A stretch of DNA of 64,000 bases from Macrocybe gigantea (GCA_011319805.1 SJRY01000120.1:1-64000); one strand, 5' to 3'; counted from the stretch's first letter, positions 11,635-23,709 are shown. Numbers and translations are program-made. The notes: generated by a model from the letters alone, not told the origin.

Positions 11635-12362
11635 CAGTGTTCCCACGGTCCTTTATACAGCATTTACTCCGCACTGAATATCTTGAGATAGTCAAAAGCT
11701 ATGAACATAAGGGTGGTATCATTTCGTAGATAAGCTATTTGCCTAGCTTTCCATGCCATGATCTAGGAGAAATATGGAAAAATAAATTCGTGGTCGACAA
11801 TTTCTGACAGGGTTCCTAAAATGGCAAAAGACAGTCCTTTATACAGAAAAGCAGCGCGTGCCATCTCTTCCCAGTGACATCGCGGACTGAGATGAGGATT
11901 GGAATGTCAAGTATAGCACTTAAAAAGTATCTATATTAACTTTTACACTGTCTTGTACATTTTCTCATGGTATGGCAGGTGGACGACCAGGTGTTACTTG
12001 TATACATCACGCTACATAGCCATTCTGGCATTCTTCGTGGGATATAAGGAAAGAAAATGACAATCATAAGTCCCAATATGTTCCTCAAGTAGAATACCCT
12101 CAATCCTTCCATAAAAATCATGCTGCAGTGATGCTTATTCGTGCGACATTGATGTAAAATTGCAAATATTTACAAAATTTACAAATAAACCTGTTCCACA
12201 GGAGAGAAAAAAAGAGATTATTCTCATGAGCAATACGCGAATAATAGAGCTGGTATAGGGCTTTAATTTGTGCATTTAAGGATTCCAAACCGTGGAGAAA
12301 TGAGGGAGCTAGAGGCCGCTGTATAAAGGAGCATGGGTGTATAAAGGACCGTGGGAACACTG
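11635..12362. mobile_element. 728-bp TA-type MITE, copy 1
   Basis: Non-autonomous DNA transposon. Both ends carry the same inverted repeat of about 25 bp, starting CAGTGTTCCCACGGTCCTTT, and the element is flanked by TA on each side (11633-11634 and 12363-12364), the duplication made by Tc1/mariner/pogo-type transposases. The word TCCTTTATACAG of the terminal repeat recurs inside near 11842, and its complement recurs near 12320, giving subterminal repeats. The interior is AT-rich and has no transposase. A second copy at 51309-52036 has the same length and differs at only two bases I could find. Confidence 0.9.
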
Positions 12363-12614
12363 TAATTATTTGGTGGTGTTTTCCTAGCACATCGACATGT
12401 TTACACACTATTTGGCATAATATTTCCAGACGTTCCTGTGTGTAGAGGCAAGTGTAAATTGATACAGGGTTTCTGGAAGCATATATCTACCTGCAGAAAT
12501 TGTCCAATGTGTGCATTTCAGTACAGAATCCGCACAAGAGCTCCAATGGCAAGAGCTGGCATGACAAGAGAGGCGTGGGAACGCACCACCCGTGTTGACC
12601 CTCCTGAGATTTTC

Positions 12615-12650
12615 ACGAAGATTCAAGGCAAGGAGTGCTAAGTGGGAACC
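12615..12650 (+). repeat. 36-bp direct repeat, copy 2
   Basis: Second copy of the 36-bp sequence at 11461-11496, one mismatch. Its origin is unknown; it may be a remnant of a larger duplicated segment in which the MITE landed. Confidence 0.8.
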
Positions 12651-12735
12651 TCAGACTCTATGTTTGACAGAAATATTTGCAAGCATATGTAGCTACATTT
12701 ACAAAACTTCTACCTAACTCTGTAGTTGTTCCATA

Positions 12736-15155
12736 TTAAGCTACGACTGGAGTATTCTGATCTGCACCAACTTCGGTAGCTTGGGGTTTCTTTGGGGCAG
12801 GCTTTCGAATGACAGGCTCATCAGGGCGTGCTGGTGGAATGATGGCACGACCAGACCGGGACGCCTGCACAGCCGGAGGTTGGGCTGGCACATTACCTTG
12901 CTGCACCGCTAAAACCGCAGGATTGGGGACCTCGAGCATTGGGTTGACAGGTTCCGTGTTCAACCTCGTGGCCTGAGCCTGACGCTTTGCAGCCATAGTG
13001 GCCTTACGAGCCTCCGCACGCCTCTGCGCGGCTTCCTTCTTGGCGGCCTTGGTAGCTGCTGCCTTTGCGGTCCGCTCGGCTATGGTACTCTTTGCTGCAG
13101 GCATGGGGATGTCCACTGCTGACGTGGCAATGTTCATAGCTTCCGCAGCTCGGTTCTGGGCGCTTTCTGCGGTCTCAAGAAATAGTTCAGTGTTGCTCAG
13201 TCACAGCAATTTAGACAATAACTCACTGATGTCACATCCTCGATGACATTTGACGTGGCAAGGCTTTGGGGGGTATCCTGGGATGTTGGGGCTGCTGTGA
13301 TGACAGCACTGACAGGTGCGGCTGATTGACTCTCAGTCATTGCGATTGCCATCTGAACAAGCCTTTTAGCTGCATCTGGTTCAATGCGACAAGTGACTTA
13401 CCGGACTCCCATTCTCAACGCACGATGCGACAATGTCACGGGTAGCCTCGGTAGCTGGGCGTGGGCGCCGTCAATGCAAAAGTCAAAGCGGCGTATGTCT
13501 TGCTGAGCCTGAGCAGTTGAGAGCGTGGTAGGAGAGATGGAATGCTGGACAGCATGGAGAGGGGGAGTCTGTGCGAGGAGGACAGGATCAAGCACGCTGT
13601 CATCGATTTGCTGTAAAGTCACGGGTGACGTCATCATGCGGGCAATGCCGTTCTCAATTGGTTCAGTCGGACCGTCCAATGGGTAAGGAGCTGCCGCACT
13701 GACCAGATCCATAGGTGCTGGAGTCGTACCTGGAACGAGAATATCTGGAAAGACGAAGTCTCCTGCAGCTTGTCGACTGTTTGCGCCACCCTTTTCACCA
13801 ATCTGCGCATTGCTAATGCCTCCCTCTCTTCCGGTGGGCTCTTGGTTGTTCGGCATTGGGTTCGTTTGATTGACCGCCGCCAAGGTTTTCGGGACAACGG
13901 TAGGCGATGAATCAGGCTGAGCAGCTGACGACTCTTTCCCACCTTCTGCGACTGTAGCAGCAATGCGTGTCATGCGTGGGACAGGTTCTTCGTTATCGAT
14001 AACAGGCGTCATATTCCTGTCTCCGCACTTCAATGCCCGACTTTTGCATAGCTCGGGAGCTAGGAATGCCAATCAGGACTCGGACACTTAGGTTCATGAC
14101 AGAGAACATACGGAATGAATTTCGCAAGTGGTCAGCCCATGGTTTGAGTACCAATTTGTCAAACCCGTAGTAAGCTTGCTCAAAATCGTTTCCAGCTAAT
14201 GACTTTGGTCCATAGTGGTAACTTCACTCCCGTTTAAGATGTGCGTTTTGTTCCAAGTGAAAATTTACTCACTTATCACTGTAGATGACACCGTTAACAT
14301 CCGGATTGGGTCCTCCGACGAGCAAGCAGAACTTCCATCCAGTCGCCTCTGCTGCTGAGGTCAACGTTTTCTCGATGAAGGAAGGCAAATGTTGGATAGC
14401 ACTAAATGTGAGTGATAACATTAGGCTTTGCCAGGCTCGCCAGAGAGTGAGACTTACAGACTGTATTGTTCAGGCGTTCTGTCTTCGCCAATGGCATCTT
14501 CAACTATCGGTTCTTCCTTCTTCATTTTCTGGTTCTCGATCTCCTTCAAGACTTCGTCGTGAACCTCGGCACTTTCAGAAGACCACAGGCTGGTTATAAC
14601 GTTACGCTGGACCTTCATCCCACTAGACTTGTCGAGGTCACCGTGGGTCTTCCTATATTCTTCCTTGGCAGCTTGGACAGCTTCACGTATCTTCTCGGGA
14701 AACATTTGCTGATACTTCTCTATGGCCTGCGGTGCACGACGGTCGCGTTCGCGGTTGCGCTTCTGGTTCTTCTGCAGGATATCCGTGAACATGGAGACAT
14801 CCTGTGCCGCCGCTTTAATTCGCCTCTTCTGAGCATAGCGGTCCATCCATCGACGAAGTTGCTAATCAAATATGGTCAGCAATGTCTCGCACCACAGTGA
14901 CCTGCGACGCACCAGTTTCCGCACTCGGATGGACTCTTGAATTCTTGCAGATTGCTCTTCAGTCAGCGTGGGACGGGGCTGTGTCTCGTCGTTCCAAGGC
15001 ACTACAAAGGTGACTTCATCCCATTCTTTGAACCATTGCTCATGGAGAGATTTGAGGAAGTGGTCAACTCGCCCGTCGCCCTGGGCCTTTATGAAGTCCG
15101 GTGCTCGCTCTTCGAGCCACGCTTTCTGCTCGGATGTTGTCCAAGGTGTAGGCAT
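12736..15155 (-). CDS. Uncharacterised Agaricomycete protein, intact multi-exon gene
   Basis: The start is the first Met of MPTPWTTSEQKAWLEE (15155), the conserved opening of an Agaricomycete family of unknown function whose members begin with a WTTxEQxxWL helix. Exons follow in order: 15155-14913, then QLRRWMDRYAQKRR onward (14861 to about 14455), then LPSFIEKTL...VNGVIYSDK (about 14415-14272), then YHYGPKSLAGNDFEQAYYGF (about 14217-14113), then a long Pro/Ala/Thr-rich region (about 14065-13402). Short exons lead to an Ala/Lys/Arg-rich coiled segment (13137-12960) and a stop at 12736. All junctions use GT-AG and stay in frame. Low-complexity basic and Pro-rich C-terminal parts suggest a nuclear or nucleic-acid-associated protein, which is inference. 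It is divergently paired with the gene starting at 15499. Confidence 0.72.
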
Positions 15156-15498
15156 GTGAACACTCGCTCAGGTGGGCGATTCTACCTTCTCAAAACCCAC
15201 GCATTGAGGCTTTTAAGGCTGGCGAGTATATTTGTTCCAAAACATAAGAAAGAAATTGATTTTCATGAATATTTCTCTAGGTCTGCGATCAGGCGATGAA
15301 CTACGTATTCCAACTAACGTATCCATATTGCACTCTGTATCCCTGAATAACGGAGTCTGAACAATCTGGTAAGCAATCTCGATCCCATCGTGCCGATGGA
15401 ATTCTAAGTCAATGGACGATTTGAACCCCACCACATGAATTTGCGGTATAAATCCCCCATTTTCTGTCAAACACGATCTCAACCCTCACTTTTGGCCC
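15156..15498. promoter_or_regulatory. Shared divergent promoter interval
   Basis: The 343 bp between two divergent start codons must hold both promoters. A TATA-like TATAAAT lies at 15447-15453, about 45 bases before the plus-strand ATG. No comparable box was seen for the minus-strand gene. Confidence 0.4.
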
Positions 15499-16526
15499 AT
15501 GGTCGGTTCAATGGACTCCAGCCCAATTTCGTCACCGACCCCCTCTCCTCCGCCTCCTTCAAATCCTCAGCCCCCGTCCACAAACACTGAGCCTCAGCCC
15601 CTGTCTGTGGAAGCGGACGCCCCTGCTCCGAATGCTCCCACTGCGGATGCCCCCGCTGAAGGCTGCAATGCATGCGGCACATCATTTGCGACATTGCTGA
15701 CTGCCCTCGAGTCAACTCGATCGACCTTAGAAAGTATGCTAGCTTTTCCTCTCAAATTTGTAAGTTTTCTGACGCTTTTCAGGCTTGGAAGCCATCTTGT
15801 CGACAGCATCACCAGATATGATAACGGAACTGGCCCGTGTGGCTCTGCCGCCCCTCGAGCTGAGTGTTGCTCTTGCTGTTATGCAGACAGGGGCGCGCAT
15901 GCATCGCTCCGGAGTAGCTGCACCACCTTCCAGCCAAGGCGATGATGATGAATCAGCAGCTATGCAAAGTGAGAGCCTTTTCCCCAATTGCGAACATGCT
16001 ACTAACCTTTTGGTTGTCAGTCGAAGAGCCCCTGGCGAATCCACCATGCAGCCGTGTGCGGACCAGCCCTCCAGCTCATGTGGAAATCAGTGGGTGGTTT
16101 TACGTCGCATCCGGACTTAGACTGATAAGATTTAGTCGAAATTTCCTCCGATAGCAACTCGGATATGGATGGTGTGAGTGAGAATGAAAGCAGCCCTCTC
16201 CGTTATCTGTCAGATACGTGACAGCGGATTGGCCAAATTCATCACTTTCACAATTTATCAGATGGTGCCATGTGGCATGAACATGTCCCTCAATCGGAAC
16301 ACTGGTACTGTGTCTTTGTCGGCTGAGACCCCAGTGTCAAGCAAGGCTTGTATGTATTTTTCGTCCTCACAAAAATAATGTGGGATTTAACCATAGTTGT
16401 TTCAGCCAACATGTGCAGGACAACACGATTGGCGTTCCGGGTGGTTATTATCAGCGCTACAAGACTGAGCTGCAAGCCCGTGAAGCATATGATAAAGCGC
16501 TGGCTGAAGGAAAGGTGTCTGCATAA
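15499..16526 (+). CDS. Pro-rich protein with C-terminal viroplasmin-like (RNase H1 N-terminal) fold
   Basis: The gene starts at 15499 with a Ser/Pro-rich N-terminus. Its exons are linked by introns at 15735-15780, 15970-16019, 16107-16152 and about 16218-16262, each GT-AG and phase-consistent. A helical middle part (LEAILSTASPDMITELARVA) is followed by an acidic stretch (ISSDSNSDMDGVSENESS). The C-terminal exons show HWYCVFVG and, after another intron, GVPGGYYQRYKTELQAREAY and DKALAEGKVSA. This spacing (aromatic VFVG strand, G-x-Y-x-x-Y-K-T, EAxxAYxxA) is that of the caulimovirus viroplasmin / RNase H1 N-terminal domain, which binds RNA:DNA hybrids or dsRNA in known proteins. A TGA stands in frame at 16324-16326 inside this domain, so the copy may be truncated there. 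Confidence 0.6.
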
Positions 16527-16597
16527 CCATTGAAATACACAAAGAAATCATTCGTCCTCAGAATAACAAGTAGAATATAACATAGAATAGCTCGAAT

Positions 16598-17236
16598 TTA
16601 CAATGTCTTTGCCGTCGCCCGGCGCAGTGCCTCCTGCAAAATGGCGACTCCCTTGAAAAGCTCTTCAGCAATATCAAATCCCGAATACCACCTTGTTCCA
16701 CGGAGATCGTCTCGCATGCGACGCAACTGCTGTATTAGTGTCTGGCCTTCTTCATAATGCGCCTCCACTTCTCGGGTCCACATGTCATCCTCGTCACCCA
16801 GAACTGCATCGCGATATGAATCATCGAGATGAGCACCCCAGCCATCCATGCCGCCCCATTTGCTCCAAGACCATTCCCAAGTGTCGTCGATGAACTTTGT
16901 CCATTTCTCAAGAGACGTGGATGCTGCGGCAGCAGAACGGATGTCGTTCTGGGCATCATCATGAATGCTTTCATCTCGACCTGTAGTATCCTTCACTGCT
17001 TGTTGCCTGTATTCGATGTTAATGTTGAGGAGATTCATGCAAAAGTGTGGATAACTGACTTTTCAGCTCGCTTACGGCGCCCTCGCATACGGCTTTTGTA
17101 CTGAATTTCGATTCTATGCCTTCAAGAGCATGTATTAGCCTATGACGAGCCTATCATATTCTACTTGCCTTTGATAGTACCGTTGATATTTCGTGAGCCC
17201 GTCGGGTCCAACTTTCGGAGGTTTCTTCTGAGGCAT
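16598..17236 (-). CDS. Small basic N-terminal/acidic C-terminal hypothetical protein
   Basis: The start at 17236 gives MPQKKPPKVGPDGLTKYQRY. A middle exon of about 50 bp (17096-17059) gives a basic IQYKSRMRGRRKRAEK segment. The main exon (about 17010-16598) has QQAVKDTTGRDES, a Trp-rich acidic part (WEWSWSKWGGMDGW) and a C-terminal helix ending ALRRATAKTL. The RYYxRxxxxxxYKxRxRxxRKR pattern is common in small Agaricomycete proteins found near transposons; no function is known. The intron boundaries between the first two exons are approximate. Confidence 0.5.
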
Positions 17237-17459
17237 GATGTGACTCGGATGATTGAGAGATAGGATGTTCGACACTGCCATATATGCATCAAATTACCAG
17301 TTGCACATTCTCCCACATTTGACCGTTCACTACCATTAGTGACTGGTATGCATGCGACCGACTTCATTCTTTCTTCGAAGGGCAATGCTCCCATCGTTCT
17401 GACATAGTTTAGTGCTGAATTGAAGTATAGAACCGTGTACATTTGCATATCGTACTGCT

Positions 17460-17585
17460 ATATGACTGAAATTAGCGACCAAGTTGCCCACCGCTTGTGA
17501 CCAAGTTGCCCACCGCTCGCGACCAAGTTGCCTACCATTCACGACCATTTTGCTCACCATTTGTGACCACGTCGCTACCAATTCT
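17460..17585. repeat. ~22-bp tandem repeat (GACCAAGTTGCCCACC)
   Basis: Five copies of a unit of about 22 bases, with core GACCAAGTTGCCCACCGCT, diverge progressively to the right (GACCATTTTGCTCACC, GACCACGTCGCTACC). No gene lies across it. Confidence 0.7.
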
Positions 17586-17604
17586 TAGTCATTAGCTAGG
17601 GTTC

Positions 17605-17745
17605 TGGGGTCACGACCCACCATTCCCATCTAACCCTTTCCCAGAGTTGCATCATAGGGGTTGTGACCCACCATTCCCTTCAAATCATTGGCAAATAGTC
17701 TTGGTTTAGGGTTGCGATCCACCATTCTGACCTAACCTTCGGCCA
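17605..17745. repeat. Diverged ~70-bp repeat (GACCCACCATTCC)
   Basis: Three diverged copies of a unit containing GACCCACCATTCCC...TAACC lie directly after the 22-bp repeat. Noncoding. Confidence 0.5.
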
Positions 17746-18059
17746 ATCTCATCAAATAAGACCCTTTGTTACCTGATCGAAGATCTGTATTTTTTTCACT
17801 TACACACTAGTACTCATTGGTTTTTCGTTTGATATATTGATGAGGCTTGTTATGTGAAGGCAAACAATGAATCATTGTGCTATAGAGGTGCAAGATATAG
17901 CATTTGAATAGTCAGAGAGTAACCAATTAGAAAGCCATGAACTGCCTACGGGACCGGAGTGGTGGAAGGAATTGGTGGTACCGGGGTGAAAAACCTCGTT
18001 CCTATGAGCTATACTGTATTGAGATGTACTATTGTCAATCATTGTACCTGGTACGACCA

Positions 18060-18350
18060 TAGGGTGGTGCTGGATTAGCGACTCCGTCGGACCCTTTAGT
18101 CAGACTAGCAATTTGCTACCTGTTGGACCTGGATTTGATGACCGCAGTGGTGGCGATGGATTAGCGACTCCATCGGACCCAATGCCATTCATCAGATGAG
18201 CAATTTGCTACCTGTTGGACCTGGATTTGATGACCGCTGCGGCAGTGATGGATTCAAGTTAGCGACCTGTTGGACCTGGATCTGACGACTGCTGCAGCAG
18301 TGATGGATTAGCAATTCTGTCGGACTCAATTTAGATTAGCAACTCATAGG
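18060..18350. repeat. ~100-bp tandem repeat (TTAGCGACTCC...GGACCTGGATTTGATGACC)
   Basis: Three to four copies of a unit with the landmarks GGATTAGCGACTCC, GCAATTTGCTACCTGTTGGA and CCTGGATTTGATGACCGC. The first two units are close to each other and the last two are shortened. It lies in the 1.3-kb noncoding stretch 17.24-18.59 kb, in which I see nothing else. Confidence 0.65.
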
Positions 18351-18595
18351 ACTCCACTACCGCTGGGGTTGCATGACCTTGCTTCCGTTCCGACGAGCAA
18401 GCTACACCATTTTAAGATGTGGTATCTGGCCCCTGAAATACACAGTAAGTTGGTGTTGTCCATAAATGACCCTTCATAGATTGACCTTATCAAATGAACT
18501 ATGGCAAATTTTTGCATGTGATTCGGAACAGTCGAATTCTCGAACACTAGACTAGGGCATGTAAGCAGAAGTCGATTAACAAATATTGGAGATAT

Positions 18596-19780
18596 TCAAT
18601 CAAGGGTTGGCTCCTCATCAACAGCGGTATGATATCCTTCGTCATCACTGGAAAGGTCAGCGGATGGAGGTGGAATGTCATGGTGAGACAATGGACCCAG
18701 ATCAGCGGTGGCATCGACATCGATGTCAACATCCGCACCATCGTCACTCGTTCCAGGTGAGGCCGAGGCATCCATGCATATCTGTTAGGCTAGACGAATC
18801 TTAAAGGACTCGGGCAGACTAAGTGCGAGAGTGGTTTAAGATAATGGCAAATGGAATATTAAGCCTAGCACTACTGGTACATCTAGGAGTCCTTATATAT
18901 GTTACAGTACTCGAGCACGGACCACGGACTGCGCAAATGCTGTAGACTGCGGATGAGTAAGACTAAGGAGGAGATGACTCAGAGTGACTAGGAAAGTGGA
19001 ATGACTCGATGGCTGCGCACTGCGCAGTGTGATGGGGAAGATAAGGGATGTGGGAAAGATAAGATAAGAAAATGAGTAGTCCTTTGGGCGGTGTCTGTAA
19101 CAATATCCGTATGTTATACTGGCCTGTGTCCCTGTCATAGAAATCATCGGTGTTGTCCATACTGCTCACTGAGATGAGTTGCATTCAAAACTAGGAAGAG
19201 AATTGTATCGAAAAGACTCACCAGGTGGTGGAATGACACTCAGGCCTTCGGCAGCATATCGCTCAGTGAACTGGACAAGATGATCAATGGCGATTTTCTC
19301 GCCAAAGGTCTGGACGATGTTCTGAATGTCATGCCGAAATCCAAAGCCCGCTGTGCAGTATTCATGGCTGGAAACAAAAGCGTCCAGCAACAAGTCACTG
19401 ACACCCTCACGTGTCTCCACAGTATATCCTGGACAGCGCAGAAAAAGGGAAACTCTGCCGTCCATCCAGTCAAGAGCGGTTATCTGTCGGTGGGCATTGT
19501 ATTAGTAGTGCTTCAGTGAAAAGGCTAGCGTAACCTCACTGCATCAGAAATATCCTGCTTTGTATCACGAAGGACATTATTCTTGTCTTGGACCACAGAT
19601 AATGACTGGTCGGTCCATCCGCCGCCAGTGTAGAAGAACATTGGGTGGAGGCCATTGCTGGAGCGAGTTCAGAAGTCCTTGCCATCATGACTCAGACCTT
19701 GGCATAAAATGGCGCGGGCACCTGCTTCTGCTTGGGAGGTCATACCGACCAGATTTGGGGTGATGGCTTGAATTCTATTC
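18596..19780 (-). CDS. Uncharacterised conserved Agaricomycete protein, multi-exon
   Basis: The clearest exon (about 19480-19217) reads ITALDWMDGRVSLFLRCPGY, then TVETREGVSDLLLDAFVSS and FGEKIAIDHLVQFTERYAAE before a GTGAGT donor. An upstream exon contains HPMFFYTGGGWTDQSLSVV. The final exon (about 18788-18596, acceptor CTAACAG) is an acidic Ser/Asp-rich tail starting MDASASPGTSDDGADVDIDV and ending TLD. One or two exons between 19170 and 19090 (DNTDDFYDRDTG) are probable. The 5' start is uncertain; a Met at about 19740 is possible. I know the pattern as a hypothetical protein that recurs near KDZ elements in these fungi but have no function for it. Confidence 0.5.
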
Positions 19781-19959
19781 TTAGTGTATAGAGAAGGGGG
19801 TTGCCATGAGAAAACCATGGAGAACGGGAATGAAGGAGCAATGTGTGAGCAGAAACGCCCAACTTGTCCATTACATAATCACAATCAGTTTTAGTTCATC
19901 GTTTAAATGGGATAGGTGCGTACAAGGTGAATCAAGCCATCTACTAATTTGCCATTGAC

Positions 19960-22900
19960 ATGCAGCCCAATATGCCTAAAGGGACAAAACGTCACAAGGG
20001 TATGGTTCCTGTGGATGACATTATTGAGGCCAACTCTTCACCCAAACGCATGCACATCTGGACAACAAAGTTCACACTCAATGAACGTGGCAACACCTCT
20101 GCTAAGTTTAAAACAGTTACAATCTCAACTGACTTGCCTTCTGGTCCAGAATCTAGTAATCCATCGGCTCTGGTAGTTGCTGAGGAAACCTCCACCTTCC
20201 CTTTGACATTTGACAAGCACATACCTTCAACACTGGGCTCAGATCCTCCTGTGTTCCTGTTTGAAGCAGAAATAACTATCGACTTTGGTGCCTTAGGCTC
20301 CAACTCCCGTGCTTGACGAATAGTAGGAGATTCTTTCTGATTGCCAACACAAGTCCACTAATCCTTCTCAGACCCGTATCCAAGACTTTCTCCAAGAAAG
20401 GGAAGCATTTCTCACTGAAGAACTGCGAAGAGAAGGTCGAGGAGACTACATGTCCGGCCTCTGCAACCGGTGCTGCTATCCCATGGATGTGGACGGGGCC
20501 TATCGCTGCATGGATTGCGATGGGGGAGAGATTTGTTGTAAGGCATGTACGATTAGCATGCACAAGACTACACCGCTGCATCGTATTGAGGTATTTACTC
20601 ATTTCGTGAGATTTTTCTTCCACTGAGTGTCTCATGCAACAGCGCTGGAACAACACATTCTTTGAAAGAATGACCTTGAAGGATCTCAGACTCTGGGTAC
20701 AACTTGGCCACCCCTTCGGCAAGCAGTGTCGCAACCCACACCCATCCTCCATGGACAGCTTTGTCATTGTGGATGTGAATGGGGTGCACAAGGTTGGATT
20801 GGACTTTTGTGACTGCGAGACGGCGCAACCCAACTTCATACAAATTTTACGTTTTCACTGGATTCCTGCCAGCATGGATCATCCACAGACGGCAGTGATG
20901 ACACGTGTACTACAACAATTTCAGAAAGTGAGCTTTGGATCGAAATGCTCTGCCTTTCAATTTTACAATGCCCTGGCGCGACTCACCAATGACACTGCTC
21001 CAAATGGCACCAAGGTTTCCCAATTCTAGTTTTCTCAAATGCTTTGCTGACATGGGCTTCAGGACCGCTACAAGTCATTCATGAGCACTGTGCGAATTTA
21101 CAATCATTTGAAGCTGCTTAAGCGTGCAGGTAAAGGGCATGAACTGGGAGGAGCTGACTCAATCAAGCCTGGCGAATTGGCGCTCTTGTGTCCCACATGC
21201 CCTCAAGACGGAATCAACATGAAAGAAGGCTGGAAATCTGCACCTCCAGGAGATCAGTATGACCCAATCTATACCCTTGCCCCTTATATATTGACATCAT
21301 ACTTTAGATGGCTATATGCATCTTTCCTAGCTATCGATGCAAATTTTCGCCTAAAGCGGAAGAATGTGTCCAGCGAGACAGCAGACCCGAGTTTGAATAA
21401 TGGTGGTGCATATTTTGTTCCAACTAAGGAATATTGTGACTTTATTCATCAGTTTGGAACCTCGATCGAGCAACGAGTAAGTAATTGCTTTGCGGCTGAA
21501 AAACCGGATGCTAATATACGACTAGTCCAGTACATGTTCAAACCATCATGCGGTCAATGCATCTAGGATGATGCAGGGTTTAGCTGCATCCAGAGTCGGT
21601 ACCATCGATTGTGCACGTCATGATTTCAAGCGGCCTGTCTCAGTTGGAGATTTGCAAAAGGGCGAGCGGTGAGTGCCCTCAATTTTTTCGATTAAATTCC
21701 ATATTAACCCTACATATTAGTTATGTGAACATGGACTATTTGTTCTTCTATAGCATTCAAGGTTCTGAGCTTGTTGTCTATGTGGTATCATACGACATTG
21801 CCTGCCAATGGAGTATTCACCTGTGGGAACGGTTGAAGAAATACTCTACATGGATAGTCTTTGAGGATCATGAGGGCAAAAAATTTCGGTTTCTTGTCCC
21901 GAAGCTCCATCTAGCTGCACACATCACTGCATGTCAGACTAAGTATTCATTCAACTTCAATGTAGAAGTCGGCAGAACAGATGGTGAGGCCCGGAATAAA
22001 ATTGGTCAATGGCTGATCCCGCCACTGCCAGCACCAGGGAGATGGGACCTGGGTCTCGGTGTGATACTCTGGACAGCATATTCGGTGATCAAAACTGGCT
22101 GAAGACTGTCAATATGGGTCAGCTTGTCTTTCCAAACATCGATTCACATGACTGAAGTTCATTTTCAGGTCTGGCATTACTGGAGAAAATCAAAGAGGCT
22201 GTCATTGAGCAGAATCAACATGAGGCATTCCATGCCCAGTTTACAGCAGCTCTGCCAGAAGATGATGTGAAGGATTGGATGGCAAGGCTTGAGGCATGGG
22301 AAGCTGATCACAATGCTCCTAACCCATTCGAGAGGGAGTTTCACAGTAAGCAGCCCAGACCATAAGTTCAGCGTGAGCAATGTGTTCATGTCATGACCAG
22401 CCATCACAATAGACACAGTCAGGCAGGAATTAGCTGCTCAGGAAGCCACTGAATTGAAATCGGGGATCGCGGTCATGATGCATGAGGAGATCTCGGCCAG
22501 CCAACTAATTAACATGGGGCTTGGGTATGAAAAACAACAGTACGGCTATCATTAATTTTGTTTCAAGATCCCCCAGCTAACCCACTTTATGAATGCCAGG
22601 TGCCAGCTGAAACAAGAGCGAAATTCATTGAGCCAGCATGCCACGGATAACCAGAAAGCGAAGTTGCTAAACCGTTGCAACTCATTGACACTGAAGATTA
22701 GGGCTTGGATCCAGGTACAACTCTTCTATATGCCAGGCCTACGTGTGATTCGGTCCAAGGAGGAGAAGGAGAAGGCCGATTTGGATGTGTCGCTGATGAG
22801 GGTGGAGGGTATCCATCTCTGGTTACCATCTGCTGCTATCCACCAGATTCCATGTGATCGTCGCTTACAAGAGATAGAGTGGGCTTTCCGTCGAGCCCAA

Positions 22901-23675
22901 GTGAACGAAGCCTTGGACGACCTATGGAATGCGCTGCGCTTCCGCTCATTCCTATATTGTGACAAGAAGTGCTTCCAATTCGGGCAAAAGCAAAATACAC
23001 ATTCACAGAGCCTTATTTCCAATGTCAACGACAAGGTCTCCACTGCAGCAGATTCATATCGTGGTGCACGAACTGCGATGGTGGCACTGGCTGGATCTCT
23101 GTCATATGTCAATTGGGAGAGTGACTTTCCTGTCCTTTTACCATCCAACATCTGTTCACTGCAAGTGGACGATGGGGTTCCATGGAGGCCCGTCCCAAAC
23201 CCATCCGTCAGAGGGTCGAAGAACAATATCATGGATCTGGATGCATGCTGGCGTTATATCCACAAGCGATGAATCCAAGGCATTGCATGACAGTTAGTAT
23301 CTGCGTGTAGTCTAGAATATATTGCTGATTTTAATGTGAAGATCTACGTATCGAGTGGTGCAAGGGCAAGGCGCGTGCAGACCGTTGGAAGGAAGAAGTC
23401 TGCCTTCTACTGGAGGAAATGTCCCATGTCAAAAGATTTCTCACATTCAAAGTGCAGCTTTGAAAAGAAAAGGCAAATCTGCCACCACAGATCACTGTGC
23501 TGATCCATGCCTTGTCGAAGGCCTCGTTGCATTCACCCATGGTCAGGTGCAACAATTCAAAGTGATGCGATCATCATGTGAACTTTGGCAGCATGTGGAC
23601 CAATACGTTGCACTGACCGATGTAATCGATGTCATACCAGCAGAGTGGAAGGCAAGTGATGATGGCGACGAATGA
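19960..23675 (+). mobile_element. KDZ transposase gene with CxC2 cysteine cluster
   Basis: The gene starts MQPNMPKGTKRHKG (19960). A cysteine-rich block follows (about 20450-20575: CNRCC, YRCMDCDGGEICCKAC, HxxxxLH), the CxC2-like cluster that accompanies KDZ transposases. The KDZ domain follows: LCPTCPQDGINM (about 21190), ASFLAIDANFRLKRK (about 21320), STCSNHHAVNAS (about 21532), YVVSYDIACQWS (about 21780), VPKLHLAAHI (about 21898) and FNFNVEVGRTDGEA (about 21950). Catalytic acidic residues lie in the AIDANF and YDIACQW motifs. The C-terminal helical region runs to 23675. Introns are GT-AG. The frame is broken near 20295 (two stops), near 22005 (one base short in AAAATT) and near 23462. It is probably a recently inactivated or error-bearing copy. 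Confidence 0.85.
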
Positions 23676-23709
23676 TCTATACCTACATAAATACTATCTC
23701 TAAGATGAT

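Noticed and set aside
11936..12408. Two minus-strand frames inside the 728-bp MITE as transposase candidates
   Set aside because: 61 and 96 codons, no HTH or DDE-like pattern, and the same short frames recur in copy 2 only because the elements are nearly identical.
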